This document shows positions 14,477 to 26,900 of a stretch of 64,000 nt of DNA, piece by piece. The translations under genes were made by a program, and so were the position numbers. The notes below the pieces were generated by a model. The model saw only the letters and a program-made list of their open reading frames with translations. It did not search any database and had not been told where the DNA came from. The DNA lies in contig VWZF01004871.1 of the NCBI GenBank assembly GCA_013396755.1, forward strand, positions 955,424-1,019,423, written 5' to 3'. Within the stretch, counting starts at the first letter, position 1. Every line of letters begins with the position of its first letter. Origin of the DNA: Sclerurus mexicanus (lineage: Eukaryota; Chordata; Aves; Passeriformes; Furnariidae).

Positions 14477-14765
14477 NNNNNNNNNNNNNNNNNNNNNNNN
14501 NNNNNNNNNNNNNNNNNNNNNNNNNNNNNNNNNNNNNNNNNNNNNNNNNNNNNNNNNNNNNNNNNNNNNNNNNNNNNNNNNNNNNNNNNNNNNNNNNNNN
14601 NNNNNNNNNNNNNNNNNNNNNNNNNNNNNNNNNNNNNNNNNNNNNNNNNNNNNNNNNNNNNNNNNNNNNNNNNNNNNNNNNNNNNNNNNNNNNNNNNNNN
14701 NNNNNNNNNNNNNNNNNNNNNNNNNNNNNNNNNNNNNNNNNNNNNNNNNNNNNNNNNNNNNNNNN
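14477..14765. other. Assembly gap (289 N)
   Basis: A run of N. To its left the sequence stops inside the duplicated block ('gagctttta'), which continues unbroken at 16117. To its right begins a very GC-rich coding fragment of PARP12 exon 1. The gap therefore probably stands for missing or unresolved GC-rich exon 1/promoter sequence and need not be true spacing at this place. Confidence 0.97.
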
Positions 14766-14947
14766 CGGCGGCGGCTGCCTGGAGCAGGCCGAGCTGCGGC
14801 GCTGGCTGCCCGGCCCGCCCTCGGCGGAGCAGCTGGCCGCCGTGCTGCGGGACCCGCGGCGCTTCACGCTGGTGCAGCGGCCCGGCGAGGCGGGGGCGGC
14901 GGCGGCGGAGGGGTCCGTGGGGGTGGGCACCAGCCCCGGGCGGCTGG
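14766..14947 (+). CDS. PARP12: PARP12 exon 1, displaced 5' fragment
   Basis: Read from the first base after the N gap, this gives an open frame beginning GGGCLEQAELRRWL and ending near GTSPGRL. It resembles the N-terminal winged-helix-like region of PARP12, where a Leu/Arg-rich helix and an 'RFxL/V' strand precede the first zinc finger. The start codon is lost in the gap. The fragment ends at a single N (14948), and directly after it the duplicated upstream block begins in mid-sequence. Its terminal bases CGGGCGGCTG recur at 16566-16575, where exon 1 resumes. I infer that this piece belongs at the N at 16565. Confidence 0.75.
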
Positions 14948-17900
14948 NGATTTTGGGCACTGGACAGAAAAAATAAATAGATGCACACTGGGAAGAAAAG
15001 CAGTTGTACAGTACAATGCTGCTTCATTGCCTTTTAAGCTAAAGGGTTCCCTGAGTTTTGGTTCAGTCAAGATATCTCCTACTGGTGGGGCAGTACACAA
15101 TTATTGAATAATTTGAAAACATTAGATAAAACACAAAAATTAGAAGATTTCCACCCATATGCTCTCTCAGGGATGAAATAGCTGAATTTGGGTTTGGCCC
15201 AGATGACCTCCTATGGCCCCTTTCAACCTCGACTGTTCTGTGATACTCTCAATTACTACTGGTGGTGTGTGACCTTTCACTTAGAAGTGCCTTGCTACCA
15301 GAGACCCTCAGCAACAAATGTGACCATCTGCAGGTCTGCCCCTCCTGGAAAGACAAAAGAGGACAAAGACAGTCCAAGCTAGGGAACTACTTCTATAGAA
15401 CAAATGACTAAAATAAAAAATGTTTCAGTTTAGAAAAGAGATGGGTATGATGAGTAGATATAAAATCAGAATTTGAACCACGAAAGTGAACAGCGCTTTT
15501 CCTTTGTTTCAGGAAAGCTGGTCAGTGGACACTGGAAAGCAGAGATGAAGGATAGTAACACTATAGCCTCTCATGTTGCCTCCTAGACATCTGCTGATGG
15601 CCTGTCAGAGGTAGGGTACAGATCTGTGTGAACTTCTAAGTGACCTAGCAGAGCTGTTCTTCTGTTCAACACACTTACCTAGCTTCTCATTTTGTCATTC
15701 CCTTCCTGATCTCACAGGACAAGAAGGAAGTAAGAGAAGACAAGGGGAAAGGCACAACAGAACATGACTGGCAAAAGAAGGAAGCAGGCAGGATTTTTGT
15801 TCAATGAGAATTACCATGAAAGAGAGTCCCCATGCCTACGACTGCCAATCTGGCTTAAATGACGGCATTTTATATTGTTTTGCCATCGTTTTAAAACATG
15901 TTCCTGAATGACTGCGATGCAGCACCAGGAGCGTCAAAATGACCCAGACAAAGGCACTTTATTAAAAGATGTCACCCTTCTAAAGAGTTTGGGTTCCTAG
16001 AGGGCAGGCACATCGCTTGGCCCCATTCTGGAGTCACGGCTGCAGTGGAAGCAGAGGAGCATTGCAAGCAGGGCAGCTCCATGTCCACCCAGATGCATGG
16101 CCATGCCTGAGCTTTTAATTCAGACGCTGAAAGGAAAGGCGTGTGAGAGCGGCCTTTGTGATGTATCACCAGAAAACCGACACAGCTCAGGATCCTGAAC
16201 CGAGATGTTTGTCTGTCTGTTCGGCCGCACCACGGCTGAATTCACACACCACCTTCGTCCTGTGAGTGAAGCTGGAGAAGGCGATTTGGCTGCGGAGTCT
16301 CCTCTTCCCTGGGCCGCTTTTTCCTACACGGGAAGCGCGCGGCCTTGCAGCGGCCGACCCTTTTTGGTGACATTTGATTAAAAAGCGGCCAATACATCCT
16401 GACAGCCAGGAAGGGGAGGGAGGCGAGGGGCCCCCCGCTCTGCAGTGAGGTGGCAAAAGCTCCACCCGCGATGGGAGAGGGGAGGACAGGAGAGGGCAGG
16501 GGAGGGGAAAGGAGCAGGGGGGAGCAGAGCAGGGTGGGGCGGCTCAGGGCAGGGCAGGGCCGAGNCGGGCGGCTGCACCTCTGCAAGTACCACCTGAAGG
16601 GGCACTGCCGCAACCAGGGCCCCAGGTGAGCGCCGGGGTCGGGCGTGTGCTGTGCCCCTGCAGCGCTGCCGGGCTCCAGGAACTGCAGCCCTTTTCGTGT
16701 CGGGGATGCGCCTTTCTCCCCCTCCTATTTTTTTTTTGGAGGGGCGGGTTGGTCTTTAGTCCCGTGGGGGTGGTTTTCTTCTTTTCTTTTCCTTTCCTCC
16801 TCTGATTTTCTTCCTTCCTGTTGCCGAGGGCGCCGCGGCGGTGTCGCAGGCCGCGGGCCGCAGCGCCTCCCGCCCCGCTCCGGGCCGCGGGGGCGGCGGG
16901 GGGGGGGGCGCCNCGCGGGTGCGGCGGGGAGCGATGCTCCGGTGCGCCCGGGGCTCTGAGCCCGCGGGTCAAAAGCGCCGCTATTGTCAACGCTATAGCG
17001 ACTGTAAACCAGAAACAGCGTGGCAGTTGTCCTCGGAGTAATGAAACAATCTGTTTTGCAAATCACGTAATTGTTTTATAAAGGGGTGATGCGGATTTTT
17101 CTGAAACTAGCTTAATTTGGTGTGGTTTTTAAACTGTTTAATGCCTATGGGATAGCAAAACAGTGCTAGTCTGTTACACTCATTTTGCAGTTGGGTTTCT
17201 TAACTCGTAGGAAGGAATGCAGGTTTGCTCACGACTTCTACTCGGACCACAATCTCCGTGTTCTAAAACTCTATGGGCTTGAGAGTTTAGACAGTGATGA
17301 ACTTTGCCAGCTTCTACTTCAAAATGACTCTTCCCTCTTACCAGAGGTGAGTATTGCTGTGGCGGTTTCTGAGGCGTGTGTTTCAGTGAACATCACAAAG
17401 TGGACAAGGCTTGACAGAGATGGAGATGTTAGGTGTCAACTTAGTTAGCTTAACACAAATGTAAAACTTTAAATATGCATCCTCTGTTCTCACCTGTGGT
17501 GGGTTAAGCCTGGCTGGCAGCTAAGCACTCAAACAGTTCCCCACTTACTGCCACTGCCCTGTCACAAGTAGAACAGGTGAGAGGTAACAAGAAGAACAAA
17601 AGTTACAAAACTTGTGGATGGAGATAAAGACAGTTTAACAAGTGGAGGAAAGAAGGGAGAAAATAAATGTACCAAAGGAACACTTCTGCTTCATCACCTA
17701 AGCAGATTGACGCCCAACCAGTGTCTGATCAAGGGCCACCTTGTAAGAAAGACCCATCTCTTCCCCCTTCCCGCTCCCTTTTTTAATTTTTTTTTATTTT
17801 TAGAACATGACGTACTGCTTGAAATATTCCTTTGGCCAGTTTGGACTATCTCCTAGTTTTGGCTGAGACAGAGTTGATTTTCTTTCTAGTAGCTGGCACA

Positions 17901-20900
17901 GTGCTGTGTTTTGGATTCAGGATAAGAATAATGTTGATAACACACTCATATTTTAGCTGTTGCTGAGCAGTAATTGCACTAAGTCAAGGACTTTTCAGCT
18001 CTCATGCTGCCCTGCCATCCTGTAGACTGGGAATACGCAAGAAGCTTGGGAGGGGACATAGCCAGAACAGTTGACCCAAACTGGCCAAAGGGATATTCCG
18101 TACTGTATGACATCTTTCTAAACAATAAAACTGGGGGGAGTTGGCCAGAGGGTGGTGGCACACTGCTAGGGGACTGACTATGCTTTGGTTAGCAAATGGT
18201 GAGCAATTGCATTGTGCATCACTTGTTTTGTATATTCTTTTATCATTATTATTATTTCCCCTTCCTTTTATGACTTATTAAACTGTGTTTATCTCAGTCT
18301 CACGAGTTTTATCTCTTTTCTCATTCCCTCCTGCATCCCCTGGGGGAGTGGAGGAATGGCTGTGTGATGTCTAGTTGTTCCTGGTTTCAGCTGGGATAAA
18401 GTTAATTTTCTTACTAGTAACGGGTAGAGCTGTGTTTTGGATTTAACTTGAAAATAACATGGACAACTCACTGATGCTTTGGTTGTTGTCAAGTAGTGCT
18501 TACCTTCAGTCAAGGATTTTTCAGTTTTCCATGCTCTGCCATTGAGGAGGTGCACAAAAAACCACAAGGGAGTATAGCCAGAACAGCTAACCCAAACAAA
18601 CCAAAGGGATGTGTTATCAACAGTGTTTTGGTCACAAACCCAAAACATAGTGTGGTATGGTCTGCTGTGAAGGAAGTTAACTCCATCCCATCCAGATCCA
18701 GTACCTCTTATCATCAAACACAGGTCAAAAATGTTCAATATTCCAAAACTAGAAAAGTAAAAGGTAGTGACACAACAAAATCCACTGTCTTGCAGTTATG
18801 TGACAGCACTAAGTTCCATCTGCTTGAGAATGTCTGTAAGAGTGTTGTCTGTTGGAAGATCTTTCTAAACATTAGCAGGGCAAAGGAAAAACTAACAACT
18901 AATCATTTGGAAAACAAGAAGAAATACATCTTTTAAAAGCAAATGTATAGACATAGTCATCAAAATTCAAAAACCACGGATTCAAACAGTCTATATGAGC
19001 ACTTTGTACTTTAATCTTTAAAATCTTTTTTTTCTTTCTCTACCCAAGGTTTGCTTGCATTATAACAAAGGTGATGGGCCTCATGGATCTTGTACCTTTA
19101 AAACATCCTGCACCAAACTGCATGTTTGCCAGTACTTTTTGCGGGGACAGTGCAGATTTGGCAGCAGCTGCAAACGATCCCATGACTTATTAAAGTCAGA
19201 ATGTCTTGAGAAACTGCTGAAACAGGGAATGAGCCCAACAAATATTGAGAAACTACCTTCTCTTTATAGAAATATGTACGACATCAAAAATGGCAACAGG
19301 AGCATGTATGACATAGAAGAATTCAAGTCTTCACCATGTAAAGGTAAGTGATACCATCTTTTGAAAACATCAGAAGAGGAGTCACTATAGTTCTACAGAT
19401 GTCATTAAGAAAACTGAATTCACATCTTGATTTTTCTTTTAGGAGGGACCTTGTATCTATCAAATTGCCAGAGATTTGACAATTGACAAGTGAATTTTAA
19501 GACATGGGTTCCTGACAAAGACTGGTCCTTATAAAAATATTATATTTGGGCTTAAAAAGCATAATAGGAACTGGAAATAGGGAGGTCTATAATTTTTATT
19601 TTTCTTTTGTAAAAAACAGGAAGAGAGCTTCAGGAATAGGAGTGGTGTTTACCTGTCTGATTATAAACTAATTTTTTTTTTCATTAATATAGCAATTGTC
19701 TAGCACAAGAATTCACAAACAGCACTTCTTAGAGATCCAATATTTTATTTGCTCTTTTCTTTTGAAGTTCCTCAGAATTGTAAGTTAAATATTATTTAGC
19801 AGGAAAAAAAAAAGATAGTGGAAAATCCAAATGTGCGTGTTCATCTCTACTGTTGTGCCTGCAAGTTCCTTCTTCCTTTCTTTGTTTCCTTAGGTGTGCT
19901 TTAATTTACAGAAGTATCAAAGTTTGAAACTTTGTATTTTATAGCTGCCCGTGTGACCAGCTGTGACATGCAGTGTTAACTCAAGTCCACCTAGAAGTGT
20001 AAAGGCATTGGGTTCTATTCTTGTTTTGTGGTGATAGCTAAAAGCTGTGTATGAGGAATTCAGCAGTTACAGGAAAGGCGTGTTCAGAAAGAATGGATAC
20101 AGTGATGGAACTTTTGACTATACAAGGTTATCAAAGGTTTCAGTGTCCTTCTGGAGCTGAATGCAGTTTACGTAGTTAAAAACACTGTCTTTAGGTACTT
20201 CCCTACTGACAGGAGCACTTTTAAGCGGGCTTGTTGATACAAAGTTTATTAATGAGTCTTATAATTTCCCCCTCTAGAGAAAAACCTCAGCTCTAGGCGA
20301 GAGTCTGCAACTACAAGTGATGATTCAGAACAGATCTGTTTATATCATCTGTACAGAAGTTGTGGCTTTAAAGGTAGGTAGTATCAAGTATCAGTATAGA
20401 CTGAATCAAGTCCAGTGTATTTTCCTTTTCTCATAAAGAAAAGGTGGTAGACATTTTTTACAGAAACTAGAAACTTAAGAGCTTATGCTTATCTTTAGTT
20501 AAAATTGCAGTCCTGAGTGTTGGTAGGAAAGTGTTTGATCTAACTGGTATACCAAACAAAGGAACCATTTTGTTGTGCTCTGGAATGTGTAATATCTGCC
20601 TGTGTTGAAGATTGGCTAGTCCATCTGTATTTACCTAAGGCGTTTGCTGAATGATGTGAGTCACATTTCTAAAAAGGAAAGACAAAAAAGATACTCTGAA
20701 TTCTACATTCTCCCATTTTTTCTTCTAGTACTCTTCTGTTCTGTCTGTTTCAGCTGTCTCCCTTTCAAAATGTTCCAGCTTGTCCAGGAAAAAGGCTGCT
20801 GTGCCAGCTTTCTTCTTTCCTTTCTGTCGTCCTTTTCCTTCTTGATGTTCTTTAGCTCCCTGAAGTACTGCACACCTTCTTATATGACCTGTGTGGGACA

Positions 20901-23900
20901 GCCTCCTTGACTCTCCCTGTAGTTAAGTTGCCTTTTCTTCTGCTGTGAAAACTGGCCTGAGGTTTATGCACACGTGTACTGGTGATGTCACCTTCGCTCC
21001 TGCTGACAAGTGACTATATACTGACTCTTTGAATTCCATGTAACACTTGTGATGCCTGGTCACTGCTCTTGTTCCTGGAGCTTTGGAGACTTCTTGAAGG
21101 GCAAAGGACTTTGAAACTAAGGGAATGATGCCTGAGTATATGTCAAAAGACAGGAAAGGTGATGGTGGTTAACTGCATTACATTGGAAAGTGTGGAACCT
21201 AGGCGTGATGTAAATAGTATGGAATAAGTGGTGGATACTCCCCTGGTTTCAGCTGGGATAGAGTTAATTTTCTTCCTAGTAGCTGGTACAGTGCTGTGTT
21301 TTGGATTCAGTATGAGAATAACATTGATAACACACTGATGTTTTAGTTGTTGCTAAGTAATGCTTACCCAAAGTCAAGAACTTTTCAGCTTCCTGTGCTT
21401 TGCAAATGAGGAGGTGCACAGGAAGCCGGGAAGGAGCATGGCCAGGACAGCTGACCTGAACTTCCTAAAGGGGTATTCCATACCATTAGAACATCATGCT
21501 CAGCATCTAAACCATGGGGAGTTGGCTGGGAAGGGCTGATCACTGCGTGGGGATGGGCTGGGCATCAGTCAGTGGGTGGTGAGCAATTGTAGTGTGCATT
21601 TCTTGACTTTGCTGGGCTCTATTTCTCTCTCACTTTTTATACATATATATCTATATAATTGTTATTATATTTTACTTTATTTCAGTTATTAAAATGTTAT
21701 TATCTCAACCCATGGGTTTTACTTTTTTCTTGTTCCCCTCTCCATCCCACCAGGGAAAGTGGGAGTGAGCGGCTGTGTTGTACTTTGTTACCATCTGGGG
21801 TTAAACCACGAGAGTTCTCCTCTTATCCTAAAACTAAGGACTGTTGTGTTTTGGTTTTTTCCTCAGTAATAGCACTTTGTGATGTAGTGGTTAAGCACAG
21901 ATATGAGTCTACATATGCAGTGTTATTCTATATATGAAATAATAGCCCTGTATGAGCTTGTGATCTCAATTTATTTTTGTCTCTGAAACTGAGACGACAG
22001 AATGGTCTGTGCAATTTTAATGTGCAAAGAGAGTCTAGTAGGTATGGAAACTGAACTTCTACCTAAATTAACACCTAAATTAAGTGTTGTTTGCATATGC
22101 TGAAAATTTCTGAACTACTGCTTGTAATGATTCCATAGGTGAACACTTTCCATGACTATGCTTTTGATGGTTTCTCCAGCTAGGTGTACTGCCCTGAAAT
22201 CTTGGAGTTTTCTCATAGCCTGTAAAAATAATACTTCTTATTTTAAAAACTTTTACAGAGAAGTGTATCAGAACTCATTTTCACTTGCCATATAGATGGC
22301 AGATCTCCGATGGCAGTACCTGGAAGGACTTGAAGAATATGGAAGAAATAGAAAAAGCATATTGTGACCCAAATAAGACCAGGTATAAACTTTTTTAAGA
22401 TTTAATAATGTTTGCAGTTTGCTATATTGTACCAGGCCCTTAGTGGCTATAAATTGTGACAGTTCTATTGCAGTCATTGCATAAGTAGTTTCATTTGGTA
22501 TTCTTCTACTGACCTCACTTTGCATTGGATTTGCCTCTCCTTCCCCCTTTTCCTGCAGTCCATATTGTGGAACTGGCAGAATACCTTGCGTACCTGGAGA
22601 GAGAGAGAGATACTCTTGGGTGCAGAGCACATTAAGAATATGAAAATACCTTTAAGAGTTTGAAAATGGTTATGTAGCACAAAGAGGGCATTCAAAGGAG
22701 CTCCTACTAGTATGCCATATCGCATGCTGGAAAATTTACCTATCCCTCTTATGTAAGAGGTTCTTTGAAGCTCTCTTTAAATTTTGACAGTGTTCTGTTT
22801 AGAATATGGTTGGTTAGCAAGATGAAGGCTGTGCATGTTTTCCAGTGTTTCTGTTAATCTTCTGTAACTCACTAATTTACAAGTGGGTAGTGGTTACTGC
22901 CCATGGAACCAGTGTGAGATGTAATACTGTAATGCAAAATATATACAAACACAAGACACCTGGGATTTTTGTGGAAAGTGCAGGTTTGTGTTCTGCACTT
23001 TCGTGATGTTGACTTAATTCACAAATCTGTGGTGGGCTTCTGAACCTATGAATAAAGCTTCACAACCAGTTCTGATTTTGTTTCTCCTCTTTTTTTTATA
23101 GATTTAATAATGGTGTTACTGAAAATGGCTCTGTCATGGCATGTATCTGTTTTATCAATATGTGCTGTGGGTTTGCAAAAGTTAGACGTCTTTCTACAGC
23201 CTCCTCTGTGACCAAACCCCCTCACTTCATTCTTACAACAGAATGGATCTGGTACTGGAAAGATGAATATGACATGTGGCAGGAGTATGGAAAAAAAGTA
23301 AGTATGGAGAAATGGGAAGGCTTTCGACTCTGTTAAAAGTACAGAACTACTGGAAAGTGCACATTGTTTGTATCCTATGCCTGTTTTGTCACCCTTTTCC
23401 TCTCACTCATACGATAAAGATGAACTTTAAAGACCTAATAGGATCTTTTCCATAGGAATTTGATTGGTTCAGGTAGGGGAGTGGTCACTGGTGAGTTACA
23501 AGTATTATTGACAGATAACTATTCAGTGAGTCATGGCAGATCACATCGCATTAATACGTTATTTTCATTATTCCTGACTAAAACTTCCTTCTCTGATGTT
23601 CCAGTGGTACTCTGCCTCTTTGTTGGTCTAGTTGGTGAATGTGTGGTCTGTCCTGGTTTTGACTGGGATAGAGTTAATTTGCTGCCTAGTAGCTGGCACA
23701 ATGCTGTGTTTTGGATTTAGTATGAGAATAACATTGATCAAACACTGATGTTTTAGCTGTTGCTAAGTAGTGCTCATGCTAAATCAAGGATTTCTCAGCT
23801 TCCCATGTTCTGCCAGATAGGAGATGGACAAGGAGCTGGGAGGGAGCATAGCCAGTACAGCTGACGTGAACAGGCCAAAGGTATATTCTATACCATTGGA

Positions 23901-26900
23901 ACATCACACTCAGTATATAAACTTGGAGAGGCTGCCTGCTGCTCAGGGATGGGCTGGGGCAGCAGGTGGTGAGCAATTGTATTGTGCATCACTTGTCTGT
24001 CTTGGGTTTTATTTGTGTCTCTCTCTTTTTTTCATTACCGTTATTGTTATTATTATGTTTTACTATGTGTAAATTATTAAACTGTTCTTATCGCAGTCCA
24101 TTGGTTTTACCTTTTCCATTCTCTTCATCCCAGCAGGGGGTGTGGGTTGGTCGTGAGCAAGCAGCTGCACGGTACTTGCTGGCTGGGGTTAAACCATGAC
24201 GCAGCCTCAGCAGTAGCGTCCATAACGTGCCCTTTGCAGGATAAATTTTGGTGTCATAACAGTGTTTAGTTTGTTTTAGGGGCAGTTGCAACTGTTTAAT
24301 ACATTGGCTTTTGTCTGATACCTACTGTATTTCCCAAAAGCTGATCTATACTGCAGCCACCATAGATAAGAGAGTTTTTGATTTTTAAACTTGCTTGCAT
24401 ATAACAGACCAGGACAAACTTTTTTTCTCTATGTTTCTCCTGACAGAATGATTTTCATGCAGCTGCTACTGTCTCCAGTGATGACCTGGAGAAAGCTTAT
24501 ATAGCTAAAGGTTCTCCAAAGCTGAACTTCAAAGCTGGAAGACATGAATATGAACTAAATTTTGAAGGTAGGTTGTATTTGCTTTGTTCTTTTGTTTTGT
24601 CCCTCCCTCCCAGGTCTCTTGTGGTTTTAAACTACTTTATTAGATGAGATAGAAGAGAGAAATTTGAACTTTGAATTGCAACGTGTACAGAGACAGAACT
24701 TCTATCAAAGTTCTCAAGATAAGGGCTGTTCACACAGGCAAAGTGGCATTCCTATTCCTTCAGACCTTTTATTTTTGAGAGGTTCTTGTGCTAGGTTTCA
24801 AAATGTCTGCCAGAAAGTCCAGGTATGACATTGCCATTGATACTGGCACCAACACAGATGGTGGGGAACTTCTAGAAAACTTGACAAACTGGCTTCTGGT
24901 CTGCTCTAGTCACTGGTTTGCAGAAAAACAAATACTTGGGCAAGGTGTAGGTCCAGACAATCCTTAGCATTGGAAGATTATGAAGATATTTTCTTTTTAT
25001 TCTGTCTGTAAAGGCTAAGGAAATGAAGATGTGTTTCCCAAGAGCTCAGGAAATGTAAGCCACTTGTAATGGCACTGTCCTCTCTGAGCTATTGCCTTTC
25101 CTGGGATCCTTTTCAAAAATTATGGAAAACGGTGGTGGGAATCAGCCTGCCTAGATTGTCGTTTTGGTGTATTTGCCTTTGATCCAACTCTGCATTACTA
25201 TCTCATTCTGCCTGAAAAAAAAAAAAAACCAAACAGGGAAAAAAAACAAAACCAAAACAAAGAATCAAAAAAAACTAACAAAACACACTAAAACAGAAAG
25301 GGCATGTGATCTGCTGTTTGTGATTCAATCAAAAGCAATGCTGGGGAAACTTGTCTGGCTTAGAAGGGAAATCTGTGTAGTAAATCAATCCCTTTTCTAA
25401 GGTTTGGGCTTTTTTAGTAACTTAGACCAATATATGCAGTGTAGATATTTTCCAAAACCTGCTTTCTAGGCTTGTTGGTGCCAGGAGAGTTTTTTGTTTG
25501 TTTGTTTACCTGTGTATCTCTCTCTGAAGATGAGACCTCATTGTCCTGGGTGCTGCTGACTCCTAATTGTTAGTATGATGTCGCAATAGCTGCAGAGGTT
25601 CCAAGATCCAGAAGGAATGCCCTTAAAATTCAGGTTGCTGTGATTTGTTTCTGTTGGTGGTCAATAAAAATGAATGGCCTGTGATAGCACTTAGGTTCTG
25701 TTTAAGGGTTTGAAATCTACAGCTAAAAGCAGGAAAACAGTATCTTGATTGCAAATTGAGGAGGATGGATGCAAACCATGGAGTAAAACTAGATGCTTAT
25801 TTTAAAATTATCCTTTTTGGTTAAGTGTGGCTGATGGAAGAATTAAAGGGAAAATAGCTACCAGTGTCTGTCATTCCCTATCAAGTTAAGAGCAAGAGTG
25901 GGAAAAAAAAAAAAGCTCTGTGCCTTTTTATCAATGTTTTTGACAAAACAGCTTAGTGACAAAGGTTCCTGGAGTCTGAAAGCTTTCTAAAACATCTGAT
26001 TGTTCAGGGAGTTTTGTTTGTTTGTTTGTTTTTCCCAGCCATGATTCAGAAAAACCTTCGTTTTGCTACAGAGAGAAAGATTTGCAGAAGACCTAAATTT
26101 GTCTCTCAGACAGAAGTAGAAAAGACAAGAGCCAGGTGAGGTGCAACTGCTTATTCTGAGATTATAGATTTTCATGCACTGTGAATGCAGTATCTTCCAT
26201 AGGTGTAAATAAGGTGAAGAAGTAGCTGTTAAGGCAATTGTGAGAGAGATTGAGAGGGAAGGGGACCTACAACAGTGTCTAGCCAGGACAGTATTGCAGC
26301 CTGGTCAACAATTTTCAAGCAACTCAGAAACCTTGGGGGTGAAGAAAATTTGAGCTTGGGATAGAAGGTGTGTAAATATAGGAAATAATTGAACATGTAG
26401 CAATGTTTTAGGGAGCTGCTGCTGAGATCAGCTAATACAGATGCAAGCAATAACATTTATGCACACTAGCTCTTTCTGAGATGAGTAATTTTCAAAGCTA
26501 AGTACAAGTTTAGGAATAATTCTTTTGAGAGTACCTGGAAATCTTAGAGGAAAGTAGTAGTTGTTACAGGTGGAGCAAAAGGTGGGAGCCTGCAAGAAGA
26601 TGTAATTGCATGTGACAACTGATTTTCGTGCATTCCCTTCCAGCACATAGTGCTTGTTTAAACACTGAAAAGAGCAGCTAAACACACTCATTAAAATTGG
26701 GGTGGAAGTAGCAGGGAGGGCTCTTTCTGTCATACTGATATGATACTGGATTCTATCCTGTTTCTGTCATACTGATGTGATACTGGATGCATTTGTATTT
26801 TTCTGCCCCAGTGTAGCAGAGCTTTTCTGTGTACATTCAACTCTGCAACAAAGAGAAATACTTACATGTTTAGTTCAGTGTATATCTTTTTTTCTTTTTT

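Noticed and set aside
14331..15107. Long open frames on both strands across 14331-15107
   Set aside because: They are open only because they run through the N gap. Real coding sequence is limited to the + strand fragment 14766-14947.
16129..16137. GAAAGGAAA as an interferon response element of PARP12
   Set aside because: It lacks the GAAANNGAAA spacing and is only a half match. The true element may be in unassembled sequence.
17185..17448. 87-codon frame as a separate small gene
   Set aside because: Only 17211-17346 is coding, as PARP12 exon 2. The rest is read-through into introns.
24803..24967. 54-codon ATG frame in PARP12 intron 7, followed downstream by an A tract near 25206, as a processed pseudogene
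   Set aside because: I recognise no parent gene. The A tract is 240 bases beyond the stop and is mixed with other A-rich sequence, and processed pseudogenes are rare in birds.
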